From: Fibrisoma limi BUZ 3
Lineage (GTDB): Bacteria; Bacteroidota; Bacteroidia; Cytophagales; Spirosomataceae
Direction: 5' to 3'
Assembly: GCF_000296815.2 (NCBI RefSeq)
Contig: NZ_CAIT01000004.1
Location: 620,001 to 684,000, forward strand
DNA length: 64,000 nucleotides
Shown here one piece after another: positions 18,011-28,087 of this stretch; within the stretch, counting starts at the first letter, position 1; every line of letters starts with the position of its first letter. Below the pieces are notes generated by a model that was not told the DNA's origin, did no database searches, and saw nothing but the letters and a program-made list of their open reading frames with translations. The translations under genes and the position numbers were made by a program.

Positions 18011-20293
18011 TTGAAAACGAAAGTATTACATATCACTCTCCTAGTTCTGCTCAGCCTGTCGGCAGGGGCGCAGATGCAGCCGTTTACCTTGCAGGAGGTG
18101 AGGCTGACGAGTGGACCGTTCAAGCAGGCGCAGGACGTTGACCTGAAGTATATCCTGGCGCTGAACCCGGATAAACTACTGGCTCCATACCTGATCGATG
18201 CCGGTTTGCCGTTGAAAGCGCAACGCTACGGTAACTGGGAAAGTGTAGGGCTGGATGGGCACATCGGCGGGCATTACCTGTCGGCGTTGGCCATGATGTA
18301 TGCCTCAACGGGCGAACCCGAACTTAAAAAGCGGCTCGACTACATGATAGGCGAACTAGCCCGATGTCAGGCCAAAAATGGGAACGGATACGTCGGGGGT
18401 ATTCCGCAGGGTAAGGTGTTCTGGGATCGGATTCACAAAGGCGATATTGACGGCAGCAGCTTTGGGCTGAACAATACCTGGGTGCCGCTGTACAACATTC
18501 ATAAACTGTTTGCGGGGCTGCGCGATGCCTATGCATACGCCGGAAATGGGCAGGCTAAGCAGGTGCTGATTGGCCTCGGTGACTGGTTTGTTGAATTGAT
18601 CAAACCCCTGTCGGATGAGCAGATTCAGCAGGTGCTACGTACCGAACACGGTGGTATCAACGAAACGTTTGCTGATTTGTACATCCTGACCAACGACAAG
18701 AAATACCTCGAAACGGCACAGCGTCTTTCCCATCGGGCCTTGTTGTATCCGTTGCTGGAACAACAGGACAAACTTACCGGACTGCACGCCAACACGCAGA
18801 TTCCGAAGGTGATCGGTTTTGAGAAAATTGCTACGTTGACGGGTAAGACCGACTGGTCAGAAGCTGCTATGTACTTCTGGCGGAACGTATCACAGACGCG
18901 TAGTGTGGCCTTTGGCGGGAACAGCGTTCGCGAGCATTTCAACCCCACAACTGACTTTAGTCAAGTATTGCGGTCGAATCAGGGACCGGAAACCTGCAAT
19001 TCGTTTAACATGCTCCGGTTGAGCAAAGCCCTGTTTCTGGATAAGAACGACGTAAGCTACCTCGACTTCTACGAGCGAACCCTGTACAACCACATCCTGT
19101 CGAGTCAGCATCCCGAAAAGGGCGGGTTCGTCTATTTTACGCCCATACGCCCCAATCACTACCGGGTGTATTCGCAGTCCGAAACCAGCATGTGGTGCTG
19201 CGTGGGGTCAGGGCTGGAGAATCACACTAAATACGGTGAGCTGATTTACAGTCATTCGACTAATGACCTGTTCGTTAACCTGTTCATCCCATCAACGTTA
19301 AACTGGAAAGAAAAAGGGGTTCGGCTGAACCAGCGCACCAATTTTCCGTATGAAAATGGAACGGAACTAGTTGTACAGCAGGCAAAACCACAGGTATTTT
19401 CGGTGCAAATCCGTTATCCGAAATGGGCTGAAAACCTGGAGGTGTTGGTCAATGGGAAGCAGCAGGCTGTAAATGGGAAACCTTCGGAATACGTAGCTAT
19501 TTCCCGAAAGTGGAAAGCAGGTGACATCATAACGGTGCGTTTTAAAACGTCTACCCGGCTGGAGCAGTTGCCGGATGGCTCAAACTGGGCCGCGTTTGTG
19601 CATGGTCCCATTGTGCTGGCCGCTAAAACGTCAACGGCAGATCTGAAAGGACTTTTTGCCGACGATAGCCGGATGGGGCATGAGACAAAAGGAAAGCTGT
19701 ACCCGCTGACTAGTGCGTATGCGCTTGTCGGTGATTCGGCGACGTATCTCTCGCGGCTGAAACCCGTTGACAGACTGCGTTTCCAACTGGACACGCTGAC
19801 ATTGCAGCCCTTCTATGAAGTTCACGATGCCCGCTATCAGATGTACTTCCAGACGTTTACCCAGGCCGCCTTCGACGAACAGCAGGCCCGACTGAAACAG
19901 CAGGAGGCCGAGACTTTGGCGTTGGAAGCCATTACCATCGATAAGGTTAATTGTGGTGAACAACAACCCGAAGTGGATCACGCGTACAAGGGCGAAAAGA
20001 GCGAATCCGGCTATGACGACGAGCGGTTCTGGCGACGTACCCGCTCGTATATATCGTACCAGTTGCAGAACAAAGGACTGGCAGGTAAATCCATTTCTAT
20101 CACGGCTTTAGATGATATAAAGCCAGAAAACGTAGACTTCCTGCTTGATGACGTTCCTGCCCAGGCTATAACCACTGAGGGGAAAACGATTCAACTGAAA
20201 GCGAATGACAAAGAGGTGGTCACCTTGAGGATAGTGGCCCGAAACGGAAAACAAACTCCTCGCATCAACCAAATCAGACTCTTAACCCGTTAA
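18011..20293 (+). CDS. GH127 beta-L-arabinofuranosidase
   Basis: Cysteine-nucleophile exo-enzyme (former DUF1680) releasing beta-L-arabinofuranose or related groups. It is 760 aa with a TTG start at 18011, 11 nt after the previous stop and directly before a signal peptide (VLHITLLVLLSLSAGAQ). GH127 signs are GGHYLSALAMMYAS, NNTWVPLYNIHKLFAGL, ETCNSFNMLRLSKALF, and the zinc/nucleophile double Cys in SMWCCVGSGLENHTKYGE near residue 395. A C-terminal beta-sandwich region ends in NQIRLLTR. It broadens the arabinose linkages the locus can cleave. Confidence 0.92.
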   Translation: MKTKVLHITLLVLLSLSAGAQMQPFTLQEVRLTSGPFKQAQDVDLKYILALNPDKLLAPYLIDAGLPLKAQRYGNWESVGLDGHIGGHYLSALAMMYASTGEPELKKRLDYMIGELARCQAKNGNGYVGGIPQGKVFWDRIHKGDIDGSSFGLNNTWVPLYNIHKLFAGLRDAYAYAGNGQAKQVLIGLGDWFVELIKPLSDEQIQQVLRTEHGGINETFADLYILTNDKKYLETAQRLSHRALLYPLLEQQDKLTGLHANTQIPKVIGFEKIATLTGKTDWSEAAMYFWRNVSQTRSVAFGGNSVREHFNPTTDFSQVLRSNQGPETCNSFNMLRLSKALFLDKNDVSYLDFYERTLYNHILSSQHPEKGGFVYFTPIRPNHYRVYSQSETSMWCCVGSGLENHTKYGELIYSHSTNDLFVNLFIPSTLNWKEKGVRLNQRTNFPYENGTELVVQQAKPQVFSVQIRYPKWAENLEVLVNGKQQAVNGKPSEYVAISRKWKAGDIITVRFKTSTRLEQLPDGSNWAAFVHGPIVLAAKTSTADLKGLFADDSRMGHETKGKLYPLTSAYALVGDSATYLSRLKPVDRLRFQLDTLTLQPFYEVHDARYQMYFQTFTQAAFDEQQARLKQQEAETLALEAITIDKVNCGEQQPEVDHAYKGEKSESGYDDERFWRRTRSYISYQLQNKGLAGKSISITALDDIKPENVDFLLDDVPAQAITTEGKTIQLKANDKEVVTLRIVARNGKQTPRINQIRLLTR

Positions 20294-20305
20294 CGACTTT
20301 TTGAA

Positions 20306-20839
20306 ATGCCTAGAAACTTTCCTATTACCCTTAAATGTGTCGCTTTGACACTATTCGTTTTTGGTAGTGTTTTCACCACCTTGGCCCAATCCAATTTTAC
20401 CAGCAAAACCATTGGGATCGGTGTGGTGGTGGCCGACCTCAACCGCTCGCTTGACTTTTATGTAAATGGTATCGGTATGGTGAAAACCGGCAGCTTTACC
20501 ATCAACGAAGAATTTTCGAAACGCTCGGGTCTGGCAAACGGGACGTCTGCGGCCGTAACGATTCTGAAGCTGGAAAACAGCCCCGAGGCCACGGATTGGA
20601 AGCTGATGAGCTTCAACACGAAAGCGTCGCATCCAAAGCCCAAGGTCATTCAGGACGATACGGGCATGCAGTACATCACGATCAACGTGAAAGCCCTGAA
20701 ACCGATTGTTGAGCGACTCAAGCAGATGAATGTGCCGTTTTTAGGCAGCACGCCAACGCCCCTGAACGACAAAGCCCACTTTGTTCTGGTGCAGGACCCC
20801 GACGGAACGTTCATTGAACTGATCGGCCCGCTGGAATAA
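20306..20839 (+). CDS. Secreted VOC-superfamily (glyoxalase-like) protein
   Basis: 177 aa with a clear signal peptide (LTLFVFGSVFTTLAQSN) and one vicinal-oxygen-chelate domain of paired beta-alpha-beta-beta-beta modules: IGIGVVVADLNRSLDFYVNG at about residue 37 and HFVLVQDPDGTFIELIG at the end. The usual first-module metal His appears replaced (IGIGVVV), while the terminal Glu in FIELIG is kept, so metal binding is uncertain. Its 12-nt spacing from GH127 and position before GH43 show it belongs to the PUL transcript. Reaction unknown. Confidence 0.85.
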   Translation: MPRNFPITLKCVALTLFVFGSVFTTLAQSNFTSKTIGIGVVVADLNRSLDFYVNGIGMVKTGSFTINEEFSKRSGLANGTSAAVTILKLENSPEATDWKLMSFNTKASHPKPKVIQDDTGMQYITINVKALKPIVERLKQMNVPFLGSTPTPLNDKAHFVLVQDPDGTFIELIGPLE

Positions 20840-20872
20840 TACAGCGAAACCACTGCTCGAAACCTTTAGTCC

Positions 20873-22447
20873 ATGAAAACCCTGTTTTCTCGTTCTGGTC
20901 TGTTGCTGCTTGCGCTCGTATTGGGGACGCTTTCAGTTAACGCCCAGACTGCCCGTAACCCAATCATTTTCGCCGATGTGCCGGATATGGCCATGATTCG
21001 GGTGGGCAATACCTACTACATGAGCAGTACGACCATGCACATGAGTCCGGGCTTACCAATCATGAAGTCAAAAGATCTGGTAAACTGGCAGATGGTGGGT
21101 TATGCCTATGATACACTGGCGAGCGTCGACGCCCTGAATCTAACCAACGGCAAAAGCACCTACGGACGCGGTTCGTGGGCCAGTAGCCTGCGGTATCATA
21201 ACGGTCTGTACTACGTAACGACCTTTGCTCAGACGACCGGTAAGACCTACATCTATACCACGAAGAATATTGAAAAAGGCCCTTGGAAAGAAGTGTCTTT
21301 CAAGCCTTCGTACCACGACCACAGCTTGTTTTTTGATGACGATGGCCGGACGTACCTGATTTACGGGGCGGGTAAGCTCAGACTTGTCGAACTCACAGCT
21401 GATGCGTCGGGCGTAAAGCCCGGTACTACCGAGCAGGTTCTGATTGAGAACGCCAGCACACCGTCGGGCACCGGTGGGGGCTTACCCGCCGAAGGGTCGC
21501 AATTGTTCAAAGTGAACGGCAAGTATTACCTGTTCAACATTACCTGGCCGAAAGGGGGGATGCGTACGGTGGTCATTCACCGAGCTGATCAGCTAACCGG
21601 CCCCTGGGAGGGTCGCGTGGCTTTACAGGATTTAGGCGTAGCGCAGGGCGGCCTGATTGATACGCCCGATGGCCGCTGGTTTGCCTATCTGTTTCGGGAC
21701 TTTGGCGGAGTTGGCCGCATTCCGTATATGGTACCCGTCAAGTGGGAAGACGGCTGGCCCGTGCTGGGCGAAAACGGCAAAGTGCCTGAAACGCTTGGCC
21801 TCCCCACCAGCAAAGGGCTAATTCCGGGCATCGTTGCATCGGATGAATTTACCCGAAAGAAAGGCGAACCTGCTTTGCCGCTGGTGTGGCAGTGGAACCA
21901 CAACCCGGATAACCGTCTGTGGTCGGTGTCTGCACGGAAAGGCTACCTGCGGCTGAAAACTGGCCGTACCGACACCTCGTTCGTCATGGCTCGCAACACG
22001 CTCACCCAGCGTACCATTGGCCCTGAAAGTACGGGCGCTACGTTACTTGATGCCTCGAATCTGAAAGATGGCGATTTTGCTGGTTTAAGCCTGTTGCAGA
22101 AGAACTACGGCTTGGTGGGTGTGAAGGTCGAAAATGGCAGCCGGTTTATCGTCATGGTCAGCGCGGCTACGGGAAAGCCGATAGAGGTGCAACGGGTGCC
22201 ATTAAACCAGAAGACCGTCTACCTAAAAGCCGAATGCAATTTCAGAGATCGCAAAGACACAGCCCATTTCTTTTACAGCCTCGACGGTAAAGCCTGGACC
22301 GCGATTGGCGAACCGCTGAAGATGCCCTACACCATTCCACACTTTATGGGCTATCGGTTCGGACTATTCAATTACGCTACCGAACAAACGGGTGGCTTTG
22401 CCGACTTCGATTATTTCCGGATAGACGATAAAATCACTAAAAAATAA
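20873..22447 (+). CDS. GH43 glycosidase (second copy) with C-terminal beta-sandwich
   Basis: Secreted 524-aa enzyme with signal peptide ending at VNAQT. The five-bladed propeller shows base Asp in FADVPDMAMIRVG, modulating Asp in YHDHSLFFDDDGRTYL and acid Glu in LPAEGSQLFKVNGKYYLF. A DUF1349/XynB-like C-terminal domain follows from about residue 330. The VPDMAMIR variant of the first motif separates it from the GH43 at 16326, so the two probably attack different linkages, for example single versus double arabinose substitution or xylose. Linkage not readable. Confidence 0.92.
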   Translation: MKTLFSRSGLLLLALVLGTLSVNAQTARNPIIFADVPDMAMIRVGNTYYMSSTTMHMSPGLPIMKSKDLVNWQMVGYAYDTLASVDALNLTNGKSTYGRGSWASSLRYHNGLYYVTTFAQTTGKTYIYTTKNIEKGPWKEVSFKPSYHDHSLFFDDDGRTYLIYGAGKLRLVELTADASGVKPGTTEQVLIENASTPSGTGGGLPAEGSQLFKVNGKYYLFNITWPKGGMRTVVIHRADQLTGPWEGRVALQDLGVAQGGLIDTPDGRWFAYLFRDFGGVGRIPYMVPVKWEDGWPVLGENGKVPETLGLPTSKGLIPGIVASDEFTRKKGEPALPLVWQWNHNPDNRLWSVSARKGYLRLKTGRTDTSFVMARNTLTQRTIGPESTGATLLDASNLKDGDFAGLSLLQKNYGLVGVKVENGSRFIVMVSAATGKPIEVQRVPLNQKTVYLKAECNFRDRKDTAHFFYSLDGKAWTAIGEPLKMPYTIPHFMGYRFGLFNYATEQTGGFADFDYFRIDDKITKK

Positions 22448-22470
22448 CGCTTGATTACTCAAGTACTAGA

Positions 22471-24417
22471 ATGAAGTCTATAGTTTGTCTTTTATTATTG
22501 ACCGTGTTTGGGGCTTACGCGCAAACGAATAACTCGGTTGTGAGCAGCCCGGACGGAAAGCTGGTGGTCACCGTTTCGTTGGAAAATGGCAAGCCAGCTT
22601 ATACCGTTTCACTCAACGGAAAACCATTTCTGAATAAATCCCCACTGGGGTTAAAAACCAACGTCGGCGACTTTAGCGAGGGACTGGAAGCGGGGAAACC
22701 AACCCGTATGACTAAAATTGACCAGACCTACGAATTGCCCAACATTAAACAAAGTAAGGTACATTACGTAGCAAACGAAGGCGTCATCTCGTTCAATAAA
22801 GCCAATGCGGCCGCTATCGACGTAACCTTCCGGGTAAGCAATCATGATGTGGCGTTCCGGTATACCGTGTATCCCCAGAAAAACGCCTTGTCTTGTGTGG
22901 TCAATGCCGAACAAACGGGGTTTGTCTTACCAGCCGGTACCACCACGTTTCTCTCGGCACAGAGTAAAGCGATGGTGGGTTTTGCCCGCACTATGCCCAG
23001 CTACGAGATTCCGTATACGGTCGATGATACGCTGGGCGAAAACGGACGGAACAACGGCTATACCTTTCCTTGTCTATTTAAAGTGAATACCAACGGCTGG
23101 GTGCTGATTTCCGAAACAGGGGTCGACAGTCGCTATTGCGGAAGCCGACTGATGGGCCATCCGGACGGATTGTACACCATTGGATTCCCGATGCCGGACG
23201 AAAACAACGGCAACGGGACATCTGCCCCCGGTATTCCCCTGCCGGGCCAAACGCCATGGCGTACGATTACGGTCGGTGAAACCCTGGCCCCGATTGTCGA
23301 GACGACAGTCCCGTTTGATGTCGTGGAACCGCGGTATGAAGCGTCCCAAAAATACGAGTATACAAAAGGTTCGTGGAGCTGGATTATCGGCATGGACAGA
23401 CGAACGGTTTATGATGAACAAGTAAGATACATCGACTTCAGCGCGGCCATGGGGTACAAAACTATCTTGATAGATGCGCTGTGGGATACCCAGATCGGAC
23501 GCGACAAGATAGCCGAATTAGCCAAATACGGGGCTAGTAAAGGGGTTAGTCTGTACTTGTGGTACAACTCTAATGGCTACTGGAACGACGCCCCGCAAGG
23601 GCCGCGCGGCATTATGGACAATACAATTGCCCGCCGGAAGGAAATGGCCTGGATGAAACAGATCGGCGTGAAAGGCATCAAGGTTGACTTTTTTGGCGGG
23701 GATAAGCAGGAAACCATGAAGCTGTACGAAGACATTTTGTACGATGCCAACGACTATGGCATCTTGTGTGTCTTCCACGGTTCGACACTCCCCCGCGGCT
23801 GGGAGCGCATGTACCCCAACTACGCAGCCAGTGAAGCGGTCTTGGCGAGCGAAAATCTAGCCTTTTCCCAACGAAGCTGTGATTATGAAGCGTTTAACGC
23901 CACCCTGCACCCGTTTATCCGCAACACGGTAGGCAGCATGGATTTTGGCGGTAGTGCCCTGAATAAATTTTACAATGCCAATAATACCCCAAACCGAGGT
24001 TCGAAACGGGTTACGTCGGATGTGTACGCATTGGCAACGGCGGTCCTGTTTCAGAGTGGAGTTCAGCATTTTGCCCTTGCGCCCAATAACCTCACCGACG
24101 CTCCAGGCTGGGCGATTGACTTTATGAAAACCGTGCCGACGACCTGGGACGAAGTACAGTACATTGATGGTTACCCGGGCCGGTACGTGGTGCTGGCTCG
24201 CCGTCAGGGTGCGAAATGGTATGTAGCCGGAATCAACGCCCAGAAAGAACCTCTTAAACTAAAGATCAAACTCCCAATGCTTGCCGCCGGAGCTGCCTAT
24301 CAGCAATACAGCGACGACGCGCAATTAACGGGCAAAGTAACCACCGCAAAACTTCCAAAGAGTCAGGAAGTGGAGTGGACTATTCCGACCAACGGGGCTG
24401 CGCTGATCGTGAATTGA
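22471..24417 (+). CDS. GH97 glycosidase, retaining alpha-galactosidase type
   Basis: Calcium-dependent secreted exo-enzyme of 648 aa with signal peptide ending near GAYAQT. N-terminal beta-super-sandwich (SPDGKLVVTVSLENGKPAYTV), TIM barrel from about residue 290 (GSWSWIIGMDRRTVYDEQ), catalytic-region motif GIKVDFFGGDKQ near residue 405, and FHGSTLPRGWERMYPN with SEAVLASEN. The Asp in KVDFF matches the nucleophile of retaining GH97 alpha-galactosidases rather than the inverting SusB glucosidases. Removal of alpha-galactose or beta-L-arabinopyranose caps would fit a complex xylan. That assignment is an inference from one motif and context. Confidence 0.9.
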   Translation: MKSIVCLLLLTVFGAYAQTNNSVVSSPDGKLVVTVSLENGKPAYTVSLNGKPFLNKSPLGLKTNVGDFSEGLEAGKPTRMTKIDQTYELPNIKQSKVHYVANEGVISFNKANAAAIDVTFRVSNHDVAFRYTVYPQKNALSCVVNAEQTGFVLPAGTTTFLSAQSKAMVGFARTMPSYEIPYTVDDTLGENGRNNGYTFPCLFKVNTNGWVLISETGVDSRYCGSRLMGHPDGLYTIGFPMPDENNGNGTSAPGIPLPGQTPWRTITVGETLAPIVETTVPFDVVEPRYEASQKYEYTKGSWSWIIGMDRRTVYDEQVRYIDFSAAMGYKTILIDALWDTQIGRDKIAELAKYGASKGVSLYLWYNSNGYWNDAPQGPRGIMDNTIARRKEMAWMKQIGVKGIKVDFFGGDKQETMKLYEDILYDANDYGILCVFHGSTLPRGWERMYPNYAASEAVLASENLAFSQRSCDYEAFNATLHPFIRNTVGSMDFGGSALNKFYNANNTPNRGSKRVTSDVYALATAVLFQSGVQHFALAPNNLTDAPGWAIDFMKTVPTTWDEVQYIDGYPGRYVVLARRQGAKWYVAGINAQKEPLKLKIKLPMLAAGAAYQQYSDDAQLTGKVTTAKLPKSQEVEWTIPTNGAALIVN

Positions 24418-24473
24418 GGTGTACGTTGCGATGCGCTAGCCTGTTTTCCTAAACCCGATGAAGTAGCTACTAA

Positions 24474-25340
<867 letters not shown>

Positions 25341-25377
25341 CGCGAGTTATGGATGATGCACTAGGCTAACATAGTCC

Positions 25378-25405
25378 TTTTTGTCATTCTTCGGGATGAC
25401 AAAGA
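25378..25405. repeat. Minimal GTCAT...ATGAC palindrome with UUCG loop
   Basis: TTTGTCATTC-TTCG-GGATGACAAA forms a 10-bp stem (one G-U) capped by a UUCG tetraloop at 25380-25403. Its outer words match the ends of the longer palindromes at 30186, 33726, 35071 and 37648, so it is probably a minimal or deleted member of the same family. Confidence 0.6.
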
Positions 25406-25432
25406 CTCTGAATTGCCATAAACCCTGACAAC

Positions 25433-26365
25433 ATGAAACCATTCATTCTAGGAAAGTTAGGTCAAAAGATAATACCCACAGCTGCGCTGACTGGCTGGCT
25501 AATGGCTACTTCCTTAAGAGTAAACGCCCAGGAAATCATTCCACTCTATTCGGGTGCGGTGCCTAACTCAAAAGTGTCGGATATGCAGGAGTCAGGTGCG
25601 GATAAAGGTGTCCTGAAAGGAATCACCAAACCAACGCTGGAATATTTCAAACCCGCGCCCGACAAAGCGACCGGCACGGCGGTCGTCATAATTCCCGGTG
25701 GAGGATATGGCGTAGTGGTGTATCAGGGCGAGGGTGTCAATACCGCCAAAGCACTGGCTGAAAAAGGCGTGGCGGCTTTCGTATTGAAGTACCGACTTCC
25801 CAGTGACGCTATCATGACCGATAAGAAAATTGGCCCGTTGCAAGATGCTCAGCAAGCGATCAAACTGGTTCGGGAGAATGCCGCCAAATGGGGAGTTGAT
25901 GCCAGCAAAGTCGGTATCATGGGTTTTTCGGCGGGTGGGCACCTGGCGTCAACGGCCGCTACGCATTTTGAAAAAGCGTATATTGATAACGGTAGCAACA
26001 CAAGCCTGCGACCCGATTTTCAGATACTCATCTATCCAGTCATCAGTATGCAGGACAGCCTGACTCACGGTGGTTCGCACGATAATCTGTTGGGCAAAAA
26101 TCCGTCACGGCAGGACATCGACCTGTTCTCCAACGAACTACAGGTACGTGCCAACACGCCACCTACCTATTTGACCCACGCAGCCGACGACAAACTGGTG
26201 GATGTAGATAACAGCATCATTTATTTCGAAAGACTGAGACGCCAGAAAGTACCTGTAGAAATGCACATCTACCCGAAGGGTGATCACGGTTTCATCTTCC
26301 GACACCCCGGCTGGATGGACCCCTTGTTTGCCTGGATGAAAGCGAATAGCTGGGTTAAAAACTAA
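25433..26365 (+). CDS. Secreted alpha/beta-hydrolase, probable acyl/acetyl-xylan esterase
   Basis: 310-aa alpha/beta hydrolase with an N-terminal signal peptide (TGWLMATSLRVNAQE). Oxyanion-hole motif VIIPGGGYGVVVYQGEG near residue 85, nucleophile Ser in MGFSAGGHLAST near 165, acid Asp near AADDKLVDVDNS, and His in PKGDHGFIFRHPGW. This HGGG-like small esterase group commonly sits in hemicellulose loci and removes acetyl or feruloyl groups. The 92-nt gap before it holds a palindromic element. Substrate is inferred from context. Confidence 0.85.
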   Translation: MKPFILGKLGQKIIPTAALTGWLMATSLRVNAQEIIPLYSGAVPNSKVSDMQESGADKGVLKGITKPTLEYFKPAPDKATGTAVVIIPGGGYGVVVYQGEGVNTAKALAEKGVAAFVLKYRLPSDAIMTDKKIGPLQDAQQAIKLVRENAAKWGVDASKVGIMGFSAGGHLASTAATHFEKAYIDNGSNTSLRPDFQILIYPVISMQDSLTHGGSHDNLLGKNPSRQDIDLFSNELQVRANTPPTYLTHAADDKLVDVDNSIIYFERLRRQKVPVEMHIYPKGDHGFIFRHPGWMDPLFAWMKANSWVKN

Positions 26366-26394
26366 GTAGCCATTTCTATAAAGCTTCCTAAACC

Positions 26395-28068
26395 ATGAAT
26401 CGTGTAGCCCTACTTTGTTTTCTTCTGCTTTGTGGCCGGATAGTTTCTGGGCAGCCATCGCCGGTTTCGATTCAGGTCAATGCCGCAAAGCCGGTTGGCG
26501 AGATGAAGCCATTCTGGGCGTTTTTCGGGTATGATGAACCTAACTATACTACCCGTAAAGACGGACAGAAGCTGCTTACCGAACTTCAGCAACTAAGCCC
26601 CGTGCCAGTGTACGTTCGGGCGCACAACCTGCTGACCTCTAAAGGCAATAGCCCCGGCCCAGACCTTAAGTGGGGCTTTACCGATGCCTACCGGGAAGAC
26701 GCTACCGGCAAGCCAATTTATACCTGGACGGTCGTTGACAGCATCGTAGATACGTATGTGAGACGGGGTATGAAGCCCCTGATGGAAATTGGGTTTATGC
26801 CGAAAGACCTGTCATCGAAACCCGAACCGTATGAACATACCTGGAGCAAGGGCGGTAACATCTGGACGGGCTGGACCTACCCACCGAAAGACTACGACAA
26901 ATGGCGGGAACTGGTCTATCAGTGGGCCAAGCACTCCATCGACCGCTACGGCAAACAGGAAGTAACGAGCTGGCTCTGGGAGGTCTGGAATGAACCGGAC
27001 ATCGGCTACTGGTCAGGTACGTTCGACGAGTATTGCAAGATGTACGATTATGCCGCCGACGGCCTGAAACGGGCTTGTCCCGAATGTACCATCGGCGGGC
27101 CGCATACCACTAGCCCCCGCAGTGAGAAAGCGTATAGTTACCTCACCCGATTTATTGAACATTGTCTTCGCGGACAGAACTACGCTACCGGAAAAACGGG
27201 TACGCCCCTGCAATACATTGGCTTCCACGCCAAAGGCAATCCTGAGTTTGTCGACGGTCATATCCGCATGAATATGGGTGTGCAGTTGAAAGATATTCAA
27301 CGGGCGTTTGAAGCGGTTAATTCGTTTCCGGAACTGAAAAACATTCCCATCATCATCGGTGAGTGCGACCCCGAAGGATGCGCAGCCTGTGCCGTCACCC
27401 GCGACCCGAAATACGGCTACCGAAACGGTACGATGTATTCCAGCTACACGGCTTCGTCGTTCGCCCGCATATACGAACTGATGGACCAGTACAACGTAAA
27501 CCTGCGCGGGGCCGTGAGCTGGTCGTTCGAATTTGAGGATCAGCCGTGGTTTGCGGGTTTCCGCGACCTGGCCACGCATGGGGTCGACAAGCCAGTGCTG
27601 AACATTTTCCGCATGTTCGGTAAGATGGGTGGGCAGCGCGTTGCCGTACAGACCAATCGGGGGCTAACTGCCGCCAACATCATCGCCAACGGCGTTCGGG
27701 CAGCAAACGACGTCAACGCCATCGCCAGTAAAAACGGAAATACAATTGGCGTGATGGTCTGGAATTACCATGATGACGATGTGACGGGCCCGGCAACACC
27801 GGTTCAGCTAACCATCAGCGGTCTCGACAAAAACAAGGTGCAGGTGCGCCATTACCGTGTGGATGACAAGCACAGCAACTCGTTCGAGACCTGGAAGGCA
27901 ATGGGTAGTCCGCAGCAGGTGTCGACCGACCAATACAAAACACTGGAAAAAGCGGGACAACTACAGGAACTGGCCCCACCAGCAACCAAAACGGTCGCCA
28001 ACGGAACAACAACGTTCACCTTCGACCTGCCCCGGCAGGGTGTGTCTTTTCTGCAACTGACTTTATAA
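26395..28068 (+). CDS. GH39 beta-xylosidase
   Basis: Secreted retaining clan-A glycosidase, 557 aa, signal peptide ending near RIVSGQ. The acid/base Glu200 lies in WLWEVWNEPDIGYW, and the probable nucleophile Glu323 in IIIGECDPEGCAAC, the form seen in Bacteroidota GH39-like xylosidases. A TIM barrel covers about 40-430 and a C-terminal beta-sandwich follows. It should release xylose from xylo-oligosaccharides made by the GH10 and GH8 enzymes downstream. Cysteines around the nucleophile (CDPEGCAAC) are notable but probably structural. Confidence 0.88.
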   Translation: MNRVALLCFLLLCGRIVSGQPSPVSIQVNAAKPVGEMKPFWAFFGYDEPNYTTRKDGQKLLTELQQLSPVPVYVRAHNLLTSKGNSPGPDLKWGFTDAYREDATGKPIYTWTVVDSIVDTYVRRGMKPLMEIGFMPKDLSSKPEPYEHTWSKGGNIWTGWTYPPKDYDKWRELVYQWAKHSIDRYGKQEVTSWLWEVWNEPDIGYWSGTFDEYCKMYDYAADGLKRACPECTIGGPHTTSPRSEKAYSYLTRFIEHCLRGQNYATGKTGTPLQYIGFHAKGNPEFVDGHIRMNMGVQLKDIQRAFEAVNSFPELKNIPIIIGECDPEGCAACAVTRDPKYGYRNGTMYSSYTASSFARIYELMDQYNVNLRGAVSWSFEFEDQPWFAGFRDLATHGVDKPVLNIFRMFGKMGGQRVAVQTNRGLTAANIIANGVRAANDVNAIASKNGNTIGVMVWNYHDDDVTGPATPVQLTISGLDKNKVQVRHYRVDDKHSNSFETWKAMGSPQQVSTDQYKTLEKAGQLQELAPPATKTVANGTTTFTFDLPRQGVSFLQLTL

Positions 28069-28087
28069 CGCCTACGTCCCGTTCATT

